Below are positions 1-7,296 of a stretch of 10,489 nucleotides of DNA, piece by piece. The stretch's first letter is position 1, and each line of letters starts with the position of its first letter. The translations under genes and the position numbers were made by a program. This stretch comes from Paracoccaceae bacterium (GTDB lineage: Bacteria; Pseudomonadota; Alphaproteobacteria; Rhodobacterales; Rhodobacteraceae): contig DQCI01000132.1 of assembly GCA_003545125.1 (NCBI GenBank), positions 29,928 to 40,416 on the forward strand, in the 5' to 3' direction. Under the pieces are notes generated by a model, which was given only the letters and a program-made list of their open reading frames with translations, searched no databases and had not been told where the DNA came from.

Positions 1-1046
1 GGCACGCCGTATTGTCCGGCCAGCGCCTGGCGGATCTCGGGAAGCGCCATGGGTCCGTCAGTGAGCAGAAGCCTGCAAAACGCGGCATGTGCCCGGGCCA
101 CCGGGTGGCGCAGCACGGTGAAGCTGCGATGTCCCGGATGCGCGCGTTTCCACTTCCTGAGCTGCTTCTGGTTCATGCCGGTCGCCAGCGCGTCCGGCGT
201 CGCCCCGTCGAGCGCCGCAAGCCAGTCGCACATCTCTTCGACAGGCCCCGCCTGGATCGGCAGGTACAGAAGCGGCGCTTCGGCGGCGGCGATGTACCCC
301 GGCACCATCGCCGCCCGTCGCGGTTCGAAATTCGGCGCTTCATCCAGATCGAAGGCAGTAATACTCGCGACCGTCTCGGTGAGCACCTCGAAATTGGCCA
401 CCTTGTCTTCGAGCGGTTCCGGGTTCTGTTTTTTGAACTTGTCCGAATGACCTTCAAGCACGGTCTCTTCGCCGAGAAACCGGGCCAGGCCGTTGACCAC
501 GGCGAGGTCGCGGATGTCGTCGTAGTTGATGTAGAAGGCCGTCTGCCCAGTCTTCTGCAAACGGCCGAGGATCTCGAGCTGAAACGCCTTGATCTCGCCG
601 AGCTGTGTGTCGAATTCCTCCGCGATAAAGACGGCTTTCGCCTTCCTTGCGTGCTTGACGTTGCTGAGCGCCCATTGGTCCGTCTCCCGCGCGATCGCGC
701 GCGACACGTAGGCGTCGACGAAATTCCGGTTGAGCACCACCTTGGCGCAAGCCGGGTCGTCGATCACCCGTTCGAACATCCGCCGGTCATGGTCGTGGAA
801 GAAGCGAAACCCCGGGATCCCCTCGGTGCGGTCCTTCATCTGTTCAAAGAGCGCAACCGGGTCGTCGTTGCGCTCCTCGACCGTCATGCCGAACAGCGCC
901 TTTGTCCCCGGGGAACCCAGGAAATAGGGGTTGAACGCCTCGCCGTAGGTCGCGAGCCCCCCGAACAGATCGAGGTTCGACTCGAGGAAATTCGACCCCG
1001 TTCGCATTTCGGCGAAAATCACGAAACTGTCGAACCGGCGGGTCAT
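1..1046 (-). CDS. NodH-like sulfotransferase family protein (3' end beyond window)
   Basis: Partial gene: 348 codons are visible from an ATG at 1046 and the frame stays open to the left edge. Residues 13-21 (EMRTGSNFL) resemble the 5'-phosphosulfate-binding loop of PAPS-dependent sulfotransferases. Residues 103-123 (VVLNRNFVDAYVS then ARET) resemble the 3'-phosphate-binding motif, with R107 and S115 in the expected places. A second such motif lies at 311-324 (VLRHPVARAHAAFC), so the protein looks like two sulfotransferase-like halves; the second half lacks a good phosphosulfate loop. The family transfers sulfate from PAPS to a sugar or other acceptor. No signal peptide is visible, so a cytoplasmic site is likely. 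The start lies 10 bp after the GT14-like gene's stop, so it is probably last or near last in that operon. Its context suggests a glycan acceptor. The fold call is fairly sure; acceptor and activity are unknown. Confidence 0.85.
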   Translation of the reverse strand, partial: MTRRFDSFVIFAEMRTGSNFLESNLDLFGGLATYGEAFNPYFLGSPGTKALFGMTVEERNDDPVALFEQMKDRTEGIPGFRFFHDHDRRMFERVIDDPACAKVVLNRNFVDAYVSRAIARETDQWALSNVKHARKAKAVFIAEEFDTQLGEIKAFQLEILGRLQKTGQTAFYINYDDIRDLAVVNGLARFLGEETVLEGHSDKFKKQNPEPLEDKVANFEVLTETVASITAFDLDEAPNFEPRRAAMVPGYIAAAEAPLLYLPIQAGPVEEMCDWLAALDGATPDALATGMNQKQLRKWKRAHPGHRSFTVLRHPVARAHAAFCRLLLTDGPMALPEIRQALAGQYGV

Positions 1047-1056
1047 CGGCGGGGGC

Positions 1057-2754
1057 TCACTTCACAAGGTAGGGCTTGCGCGGTCTTGTCCGGGGCCCGG
1101 CCCCCCCGATCGCGGCGGGGAAGTCGCCCATCAGGTGCGGCTGCATCCCCTGGTTCTTCAGGTTTTGGAGGAATTGCCCGAACCCTTCGAGCGACACCAT
1201 GCGCGGCGCCGCGGTCAGCCGGTGCGCCGTGCGCGCGCCGAGCTCGTCGATGATGGTCTGCAATGGCTCCATCGGGTTCTCCACGAAATCCGCCAGCGTC
1301 CAGATCCGCACCCGCGCCTTGGCCTGGAACGACCGCAGCTGGTCGAGATGCGCGCTTTCGATCTTCTGAAGCCGCGCGGCTTCGCGGCGGATCTCGGAGA
1401 AATTCGCGTTGGAATAGAACAGCGGCACCGCCCAGGCGCCGGAGATGACCGAGATGGTCGCATTGGCATCGCGGGCGATGAACGGCGAGACGGCCTTGGT
1501 GTCGTGGGGCCCGTACTGGAAACACTGCCGCTCGCCGCGGGTGTTCCAGTTAAGGTTGGTCAAAAAGGCCCGCGGGTCGTAGTCCCGAAGCTTGGCGCTG
1601 TCGGGCAGGGCGCCGGCAAACACTGCCTGATCGCCCGAATACTCCACCCGGTCGGGGCCGAAGAGATGGCCATGCACCCGCGTGCCGGTGACCCGGGCGA
1701 GCCAATCCTCGAAATCCTCGAACAACTCCGAAAACCCCTCGAATACGCCGTAGGGCGCGCTGGTAAGCCCGTTCTCCCAGCCCTTGTTGGGAAACCGGCT
1801 TTGCATGTAGAGCCCGGGCCGGCCCTTGGTCCGCCGCTCTACGGCCTTGGAGAAAATCCGGTCGATCTTCCCCGGGTTGGGCTCGGCGCCGGTGAACACC
1901 GTGGTGTCGTTGGACAGGAAGCCGGAATAGAGCTTCTCGGCATACGGCCAGATCTTGCGCGCGACAAAGCAATCCGACCGGCGCAGGAGCTGCATGTGGT
2001 CATCGTAGAAGATGTGCGGCTTGCCCTGGAAATCGAACTTCGACAGCGTGAGCGATCTGCTCTCGATATTGGTGGAATAGAGCCTGACCAGGGTCTGGTA
2101 ATAGCTTTCGTCGGGGATCCACACCTTTGAGAAATAGGCATCGTGCTCGGGGCGTTCGGGGTCTTCGAGGATCGCCGTCAGCGTCTGCCGGGTAAGGCAC
2201 CACCATTGGCTGCCCAGGTGCGGCCTGAGCCCGTCCGGCACCCGCCGGCGCAGCCCCCAGCGGCGTTGGAACTTCACGTACCAGTCGAACAGACGCCGCT
2301 GTTTCTTCCACGAATACGGGAAGCGCATGAAGAAGCGTTCCTCGTCCAGCCCGCCGACCGTCCACGGCACGTCTTCGGTGGTGACACTCTCGATGAAATT
2401 CGTGAGCGGCCGTTCCGCGAGATAATCCTTGAGCTCTTGCACTGGCCTCAAGGGCAGGCAGGACCCCGACGCGAGGTAGACATGGCGCACCTCGGGGAAG
2501 TCCCGCAGCAGCACCTCCGAGGCATCCTGGCTCGCCTTGACCAGCGACCAGGTGCCCCATTCGCAGGAATACCGCCGGCTGAAGCGCACGTTGTCGAGAT
2601 CGGCCAGCGCATCGACAAAGCCCGCGTGATCGCGCCGCTTCACCTTCCTGTCGACATGGATCACGACCGGGCAATCGGCCTTCGCCCAATGCCGCGCCAC
2701 CTGCTCGGCGCGGTCGAGCGCGGTATGCACCAGCATGACGAAGCCGACGCTCAT
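1057..2754 (-). CDS. Core-2/I-branching (GT14-like) glycosyltransferase with extra C-terminal domain
   Basis: 565 aa from an ATG at 2754 that overlaps the upstream TGA in an ATGA, implying translational coupling. The frame is open a further 26 codons upstream, but that lies inside the preceding gene and is not expected to be translated. Residues 1-260 match the core-2/I-branching beta-1,6-N-acetylglucosaminyltransferase/xylosyltransferase family: VGFVMLVHT at 3-11, YLASGSCLPLRP at 93-104, GSQWWCLTRQTL at 181-192, and PDESYYQTL at 214-222, whose glutamate (E216) is the likely catalytic base by family analogy. About 280 residues follow that are not part of the usual catalytic domain; bacterial members of this group often carry a DUF-type C-terminal domain, but I cannot name it with certainty. 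No membrane segment is evident. It probably adds a branch sugar to a surface glycan; donor and acceptor are unknown. Family call strong, substrate weak. Confidence 0.87.
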   Translation of the reverse strand: MSVGFVMLVHTALDRAEQVARHWAKADCPVVIHVDRKVKRRDHAGFVDALADLDNVRFSRRYSCEWGTWSLVKASQDASEVLLRDFPEVRHVYLASGSCLPLRPVQELKDYLAERPLTNFIESVTTEDVPWTVGGLDEERFFMRFPYSWKKQRRLFDWYVKFQRRWGLRRRVPDGLRPHLGSQWWCLTRQTLTAILEDPERPEHDAYFSKVWIPDESYYQTLVRLYSTNIESRSLTLSKFDFQGKPHIFYDDHMQLLRRSDCFVARKIWPYAEKLYSGFLSNDTTVFTGAEPNPGKIDRIFSKAVERRTKGRPGLYMQSRFPNKGWENGLTSAPYGVFEGFSELFEDFEDWLARVTGTRVHGHLFGPDRVEYSGDQAVFAGALPDSAKLRDYDPRAFLTNLNWNTRGERQCFQYGPHDTKAVSPFIARDANATISVISGAWAVPLFYSNANFSEIRREAARLQKIESAHLDQLRSFQAKARVRIWTLADFVENPMEPLQTIIDELGARTAHRLTAAPRMVSLEGFGQFLQNLKNQGMQPHLMGDFPAAIGGAGPRTRPRKPYLVK

Positions 2755-3761
2755 GCCCAGTTCCCCTTCGACATCAGCCCGAGGATCTCGAGCTGCCGCC
2801 AGTTGATGTATTTCTCGCTCCATTTGCACCAAAGGTCGGGGTTGTCACCGAGCTTGGCGTGGTAGGCCTTGTATTCGTGACTGGCCGCGTAGTGCTGCTT
2901 GCGCCGGAGCTCTTCTTCCGCCTTCCCCGGGAAGGTGTCGATGAATTTCGCATGCAGCAGCACCCCCGAGGCTTTCTCGCCGCCCCACTCGTCATAGACG
3001 AGGTTGAGGCCCCGCGGCAGCAGGCTGTGGGTGGAACTCACATAGGTGTAATGCCGGTGCCATTTCACCAACGGGATCTTGTTGAGCGCCGGCGCTCGGC
3101 TGGGGTTGTCGGCGAAGAACGCCCGCGCGCGGGGGCCGCCCTGGATCCACAGGTTGCCGAATTTGGCGTTCTTGCGGATCATGTAATTGCCACTGTCGAA
3201 CCAGTTGGCAATCTCGAACGGATCCTGGCCTTCGCCGTAACTGTGCGCGTCGAGCGGCCCTTTCGGATACATATCGACCAGCATCGCCCCGAAGGAGCGG
3301 ATCGACGACGCGTCGAGCCAGTCGGTCAACGCACGCAAGCTCCGCGTGTCCACGAACGGGTAGACGAGAAACTCATCCGGGTCGACGGTGAGCGCCCAGT
3401 GCCCGTGCGCATAGCGCCGCGCGAGCCAGTTCAGCCAGTCGACCCCGAAGCGCGCCCGCTTGTAGCTCGCATTCGTGGACCACAGCGAGACGTCTTCCTG
3501 GTCGGCGAGAAACGCCTGCGTGCCGTCATCGCTGCCATTATCGACGAACAGGAAATGTCCGACCCCGAGATTGCGGTAGTACCGCAGGAAATAGGGAAGC
3601 CGCACACGCTCGTTGCGCAGCGTCGACAGCAGGAGAATGTCCTTGGGCTGGATTGTTGCCGTGCGGTTGACAACGGGCGTCAGCTCACGCCGCTTTCGCA
3701 GCGCACGGACCCGCCATCGCTTGCGCTCCCAGCGAAGGCGATATGACCGCACAAAGCTCAC
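2751..3761 (-). CDS. Glycosyltransferase family 2 protein
   Basis: 336 aa from a GTG at 3761, chosen because GAGG lies 7 bases upstream and the resulting N-terminus (MSFVRSYRLRW) looks natural. An in-frame GTG at 3788 would add nine residues but has poor ribosome-binding context. Residues 1-26 are very basic (RLRWERKRWRVRALRKRR). The GT-A domain follows: LLLSTLRNERVRLPYFL at 43-59, FVDNGSDDGT at 72-81, and the metal-binding DxD in TVDPDEFLVYP at 125-135. The form resembles the Glyco_tranf_2_4 (PF13704) type. The region around HRHYTYVSSTHSLLPRGL (235-252) is probably the acceptor side. The stop overlaps the next gene's start (ATGA), which fits co-translation with the GT14-like enzyme. No transmembrane helices are seen, so it is likely cytoplasmic or peripheral on the inner membrane. 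The sugar transferred cannot be deduced. Confidence 0.88.
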   Translation of the reverse strand: MSFVRSYRLRWERKRWRVRALRKRRELTPVVNRTATIQPKDILLLSTLRNERVRLPYFLRYYRNLGVGHFLFVDNGSDDGTQAFLADQEDVSLWSTNASYKRARFGVDWLNWLARRYAHGHWALTVDPDEFLVYPFVDTRSLRALTDWLDASSIRSFGAMLVDMYPKGPLDAHSYGEGQDPFEIANWFDSGNYMIRKNAKFGNLWIQGGPRARAFFADNPSRAPALNKIPLVKWHRHYTYVSSTHSLLPRGLNLVYDEWGGEKASGVLLHAKFIDTFPGKAEEELRRKQHYAASHEYKAYHAKLGDNPDLWCKWSEKYINWRQLEILGLMSKGNWA

Positions 3762-3800
3762 CCCTGTCCCTCTCAGGTCGGGCGGCACTCCCGGGATTCG

Positions 3801-5042
3801 TCATATCACCCTGAAAACAAGGTTGAAATGGTCCTGCCAAGTGGGAAGCGCAGTCGCTTCCCCGCGTGCTGCCGTATGTGTTCTTGCCTGTCCTCTTGAA
3901 AAAGCGAGGATTTGATTTGCCCAAGAATACATGTCGGTTCCATTCAGGTAAACGGGATTGTTTCCAAGGATCTCACGATAAACCGGCAGGTCCGTCGCGA
4001 TGACGGGCGTGCCGAGAGCCAGCGCCTCGGCGGGGGGCAGGCCAAACCCCTCGGCAAGGCTCGGCATCAACACCCCGCGCGCCCCGTCCACCAACGCCGC
4101 CGCCGGACCATCGGCCAGCGCCCCGTGCTCGAACAGGTGGCGCCCGATCAGCGGCGAACGGTCGAGCCTGTCGAACACCGTCTCGTTGGCCCACCCGCGC
4201 GCGCCGATGACATGCAGCGCCGGGATGTCGGTTTCGGGCAGGGTGCTCGCGAAATTCTCCCAAACATCCAGCAATAGAGCGTGATTCTTGCGCGGCTCGA
4301 TCGTGCCGAGCGTCACGAAGCGGGGCCGGGCGAGATCGACCCCGCCGGGCAGCGCCTGCCGGTCGGGACGCGGTGGCGTAACCCCGAGCGGCGCGACCAC
4401 GAGGTCGGGAACCCGACCAAACCCTGAGAAATGCCGGGCAACATCCCGGTGGGTCGCCTCGGAATTGCAGATCACCAGGTCGGCTTTCGTTGAGACAACC
4501 CGCATCCGGGCCGCGAAGCTTTCGACCGTGCCGGGCCGTTGAAACCGGGGCCAGTCGAGCGGAATGGTGTCGTGGACAAGCACCACGGCCCGCCCGGACA
4601 GCGCGTGCACGGCGTCGAACACCGCGTCCTGCAGGTTGCTGTGGCCGGTGTTGAGCCAGACTGTCGCCTTGGGGAGGTGCCGCTCCAGCATCCGGGTTAG
4701 CCCCGGCGTGCCGCTTCGGTCACGCGCCAACCGTCTGAGATCGGCCCGTGCCGCCTGTTTCGCGGCGCTCGCCTTCAGGTGCAGTCGGGCGCGCAGGTCG
4801 GCCGTGCCCCAGGGCGCCGCGCCGGTCAGCCGGGCGGCCAGCGCGTCCACGCCGGTCCGGTCCAGAAGCACAAACCCGCCAGACAGGCCGACCAGCCCAT
4901 AGAGCGGGCGCGGATCTTCGCGCAAGTGGGCGAGGTAAGCCGCCTCGACCCGGTCGATCCCGGTCCAGACCCCGCGCCCCACGCGGCTGACAAGGCGCGT
5001 GAGGTCAAAGAGGTGAGCGGACGGGCGACCCGGGCCGCTCAT
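3801..5042 (-). CDS. Glycosyltransferase family 4 (GT-B) protein
   Basis: 413 aa from an ATG at 5042, six bases after the galU stop; the ribosome-binding site is weak (AGAG), so coupling to galU is likely. Residues 10-40 (HLFDLTRLVSR, then GVWTGIDRVE) form an N-terminal signature I associate with mannosyltransferase-like GT4 enzymes of polysaccharide loci. LVHDTIPLDWP at 155-165 and ICNSEATHRDV at 191-201 belong to the acceptor-side Rossmann fold. The nucleotide-sugar domain starts at LGTIEPRKNH (245-254) and has the GT4 E-x7-E motif in EGFGLPPAEAL (331-341, E331 and E339), then GTPVIATDLPVYREI (344-358). The family retains anomeric configuration and often uses GDP-mannose or UDP-sugars; which one here is unknown. 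Length is normal and no membrane segments are seen. It probably builds the glycan backbone. Confidence 0.9.
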   Translation of the reverse strand: MSGPGRPSAHLFDLTRLVSRVGRGVWTGIDRVEAAYLAHLREDPRPLYGLVGLSGGFVLLDRTGVDALAARLTGAAPWGTADLRARLHLKASAAKQAARADLRRLARDRSGTPGLTRMLERHLPKATVWLNTGHSNLQDAVFDAVHALSGRAVVLVHDTIPLDWPRFQRPGTVESFAARMRVVSTKADLVICNSEATHRDVARHFSGFGRVPDLVVAPLGVTPPRPDRQALPGGVDLARPRFVTLGTIEPRKNHALLLDVWENFASTLPETDIPALHVIGARGWANETVFDRLDRSPLIGRHLFEHGALADGPAAALVDGARGVLMPSLAEGFGLPPAEALALGTPVIATDLPVYREILGNNPVYLNGTDMYSWANQILAFSRGQARTHTAARGEATALPTWQDHFNLVFRVI

Positions 5043-5048
5043 CAGGCT

Positions 5049-5942
5049 CTATTGCGCGGCTTTGCGCACCGAGACCATCTCTTCGAGATAGGCGGTGAAC
5101 TCGTCGCGCAGGTCGTCTCGTGCCATGCCGAAAGCGACCATGGCCTGGAGGTAACCCGCCTTCGAACCACAGTCGAAGCGCTGCCCCCGGAAGCGGAACC
5201 CATAGACGCCCCGATCCTGGTTGATCTCTTCGGCGATCGCATCGGTGAGCTGGATCTCGCCGCCGGCCCCGCTCTTCATCTTGGAGATATTTGCCATCAC
5301 GTTGGGGGTCAGAATGTAGCGACCGATCACCGCGAGGTTCGAGGGCGCCGTTTCGCGCGCCGGCTTCTCGACCATGCCCCTGACCTTGACGAGGTCGCCC
5401 ATGTCTTCTTCCACGTCGAGCACGCCGTAGGCCGAGGCCTTTTCGGGCGGCACTTCCATCGCCGCGACCATCGCGCCGCCGGTCTGCTCGTAGGCTTCCA
5501 CCATCTGCTGCAGAACCGGCTTTTCTGCCGCGATCACGTCATCGGGCAGGATCACCGCAAACGGCTCGTTGGCGATGAGCCGCCGCGCGCACCAGACCGC
5601 ATGACCAAGGCCGAGCGCCTTGTGCTGGCGGATATAGGCGATGGCCCCGCTTTCCATGTTGGTCGTCTTCAGCGTGTCGAGCAGCGCGTCCTTGCCGGAT
5701 TTGCGCAAGGTCTGTTCGAGCATCGGGTTGATGTCGAAGTAATCCTCGAGCGCGCCCTTGCCCCGGGAGGTCACGAAGATGAACTCCTTGATCCCGGCGG
5801 CCCGCGCCTCGTCGATCGCGTATTGGATCAGCGGCCTGTCGACCAGGGTCATGATTTCCTTCGGGATCGACTTCGTCGCCGGAAGAAACCGCGTACCCAG
5901 CCCCGCAACCGGGAAGATCGCCTTTGTCACCTTGGTTTTCAT
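5049..5942 (-). CDS. galU: UTP-glucose-1-phosphate uridylyltransferase (GalU)
   Basis: 297 aa, close to the roughly 300 aa usual for bacterial GalU. The enzyme makes UDP-glucose from UTP and glucose-1-phosphate in the cytoplasm, feeding exopolysaccharide, capsule and LPS glycosylation. The frame extends 23 codons further upstream, but the ATG at 5942 begins the canonical N-terminus (MKTKVTKAIFPVAGLGTRFL) and has purine-rich AAAGG and GGAA elements upstream. The nucleotide-binding signature GLGTRFLPATKSIPKEI is at 14-30. Downstream come DDVIAAEKP, the sugar-binding MVEKPARE, QLTDAI and the lysine-bearing FDCGSKAGYLQA near the C-terminus. It heads the galU-GT4-GT2-GT14-sulfotransferase run after a 127-bp gap, so it may have its own promoter. 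Distinction from RfbA-type thymidylyltransferases is secure from the VDRPLIQYAIDEA and GSKAGY segments. Confidence 0.95.
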   Translation of the reverse strand: MKTKVTKAIFPVAGLGTRFLPATKSIPKEIMTLVDRPLIQYAIDEARAAGIKEFIFVTSRGKGALEDYFDINPMLEQTLRKSGKDALLDTLKTTNMESGAIAYIRQHKALGLGHAVWCARRLIANEPFAVILPDDVIAAEKPVLQQMVEAYEQTGGAMVAAMEVPPEKASAYGVLDVEEDMGDLVKVRGMVEKPARETAPSNLAVIGRYILTPNVMANISKMKSGAGGEIQLTDAIAEEINQDRGVYGFRFRGQRFDCGSKAGYLQAMVAFGMARDDLRDEFTAYLEEMVSVRKAAQ

Positions 5943-6069
5943 GAGCGTTCCATTACCTTTTTTTAGAAATCTGGCCGAGAATCGGGGAGAAACATTCCAC
6001 CCCAACCGCATTGATTGCCGGTGAAACTAGGGACGAACACGGGCAAGGACTTTGCGGAATCAAGGCATT
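5943..6069. other. Intergenic gap upstream of galU, no clear promoter or terminator
   Basis: This is the longest gap within the minus-strand block. A promoter for galU is expected here, but I could not find a convincing -35/-10 pair on the minus strand; the best pairs match only about half of the consensus. A short inverted repeat, GGGG-n12-CCCC at 5984-6003, could form a weak hairpin, but no T-tract follows it on the minus strand. An A7 run (T7 on the plus strand, 5958-5964) lies just upstream of the galU ribosome-binding region. No open reading frame of note is present. Confidence 0.5.
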
Positions 6070-7296
6070 TCAGCGGCATTGTCGCACCGGGGAAACCCTT
6101 GCCCGTTCTTTCGCCACGCGCGCGCGGAAACCCGCGAACCGGAAGGCCGGCTCATCGCGCGCGGCGGGACCGAAAACACCGCCCGCTTGCTCCCACCAGC
6201 CGCCATGATGAAACCGCGTCCGGTGGCGCAGCGCGGTCGGGCTGAAGCGGAACACGGTCACGATCCGGCCGCGCGCCACCGCGTCCGCCGCCCGGGCGCG
6301 CAAACGTCTGCGTTGCCAGGCGCGTCCGGCGATATGCAGCGTTTCGCCGGTCATCACGCCCGGGAATGGACGAAACGGGGCCGGCGCCGGCGGGACGGCG
6401 ACGAGAGGGGCGATCTCGCGCTTCAGCCCCGCTTGCACACCGGCGGCCAGCCCCTCGAGGAGCCGACCCACGTCGCACGGCTCGAGCCCGCCTGCGACCA
6501 TGTGGCGGATGAGCCGCCGTTTTTGCGATGTCATGAGGTCGTCAATCGCGCGTCCGTGCACCGCCTCCGGTGCGTGTTTGCGCAGGAAAACGGCGGTGGA
6601 GGCGCCGATCTCGGTGAGATCGCGCGGGCTCCGGTCGGCGCCCCGGCGCGCCGATGCGGCGTACCCATGATGCACCAGCGCGCCCGGCACGATCACGCAG
6701 CGCTCTCTCGCAGCGGCAAGACGCAGGTTCACGTCTGTTTCGTCGAGGTAATAGCGAAAGGCCGGGTCGAACCCCCCGAGCCCGGCCAGCACGTCGCGCC
6801 GGAAGGCGCAATTGGTGCCCTCGGTTTTGGGCACGAAACCCGGCGGTGGGTCGGGTTCGAACGGCGCGTCGCCCGGCGCGTCCAGCGCCACCGTCTCCCC
6901 CAGCCGGTTCACCCCCCGGGCGGTCCATTGAAAGCTGATCCCGTTGCGCCCGATCACATAGCCGCCCGTGGCCGCCAGCCGGCGGTCGTCGAACGGCGCG
7001 GCGAGATGATCGAGCCAGCTCGGCTCCGGCACCGCATCATCGTCGATAAAGGCGACAATTTCGCCTGCCGCCTGCGCCAGCCCCGCATTGCGGGCGGCAG
7101 AAATATTGGGCACTTCGAACCGCAGGAGCTTCACCCGGTCCCTCCAACCCATCTCGTCCACCGCCTGCACACCACCTGCATCCGCGACGACGACAATCTC
7201 GAAATCCCTGTGACACAGCTGGCCGATCCCGGTGAGGCAGCGCTTGAGAAGTCGGGGGCGCCCGCGGCTCACCACGATCACCGATACGCCCCTCAC
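6070..7296 (-). CDS. Glycosyltransferase family 2 protein with extra C-terminal region
   Basis: 408 aa from a GTG at 7296 that overlaps the upstream kdsB-like TGA in a GTGA (7293-7296), implying translational coupling. Residues 4-11 (VSVIVVSR) begin a GT-A fold, followed by ISAARNAGLAQAAG at 65-78, the metal-binding VAFIDDDAVPEPSW at 81-94, and TNCAFRRDVLAGLGGFDPAF (161-180). LDETDVNLRL at 184-193 corresponds to the catalytic-base ED region of GT2 enzymes. After about residue 250 comes a basic, Arg-rich region without known family features; it contains SPTALRHRTRFHHGGWWEQ (352-370) then GGVFGP (372-377). The ending is basic and no transmembrane helix is seen. Its tight linkage to the CMP-sugar synthetase hints that it could use a CMP- or UDP-sugar, but this is inference. 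Fold call good, donor unknown. Confidence 0.88.
   Translation of the reverse strand: MRGVSVIVVSRGRPRLLKRCLTGIGQLCHRDFEIVVVADAGGVQAVDEMGWRDRVKLLRFEVPNISAARNAGLAQAAGEIVAFIDDDAVPEPSWLDHLAAPFDDRRLAATGGYVIGRNGISFQWTARGVNRLGETVALDAPGDAPFEPDPPPGFVPKTEGTNCAFRRDVLAGLGGFDPAFRYYLDETDVNLRLAAARERCVIVPGALVHHGYAASARRGADRSPRDLTEIGASTAVFLRKHAPEAVHGRAIDDLMTSQKRRLIRHMVAGGLEPCDVGRLLEGLAAGVQAGLKREIAPLVAVPPAPAPFRPFPGVMTGETLHIAGRAWQRRRLRARAADAVARGRIVTVFRFSPTALRHRTRFHHGGWWEQAGGVFGPAARDEPAFRFAGFRARVAKERARVSPVRQCR

Noticed and set aside
12..1253. 413-codon plus-strand open frame opposite the sulfotransferase
   Set aside because: Its translation is Arg/His/Pro-rich with no domain, and the minus strand carries clear sulfotransferase motifs. 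It is a GC-rich antisense shadow.
2755..2832. 26-codon N-terminal extension of the GT14-like gene
   Set aside because: It lies within the upstream GT2 gene, while the ATG at 2754 gives an ATGA overlap and a family-typical N-terminus.
5984..6003. GGGG-n12-CCCC inverted repeat as a terminator after the GT2
   Set aside because: Short stem, long loop and no T-tract downstream on the minus strand, so it does not look like an intrinsic terminator.
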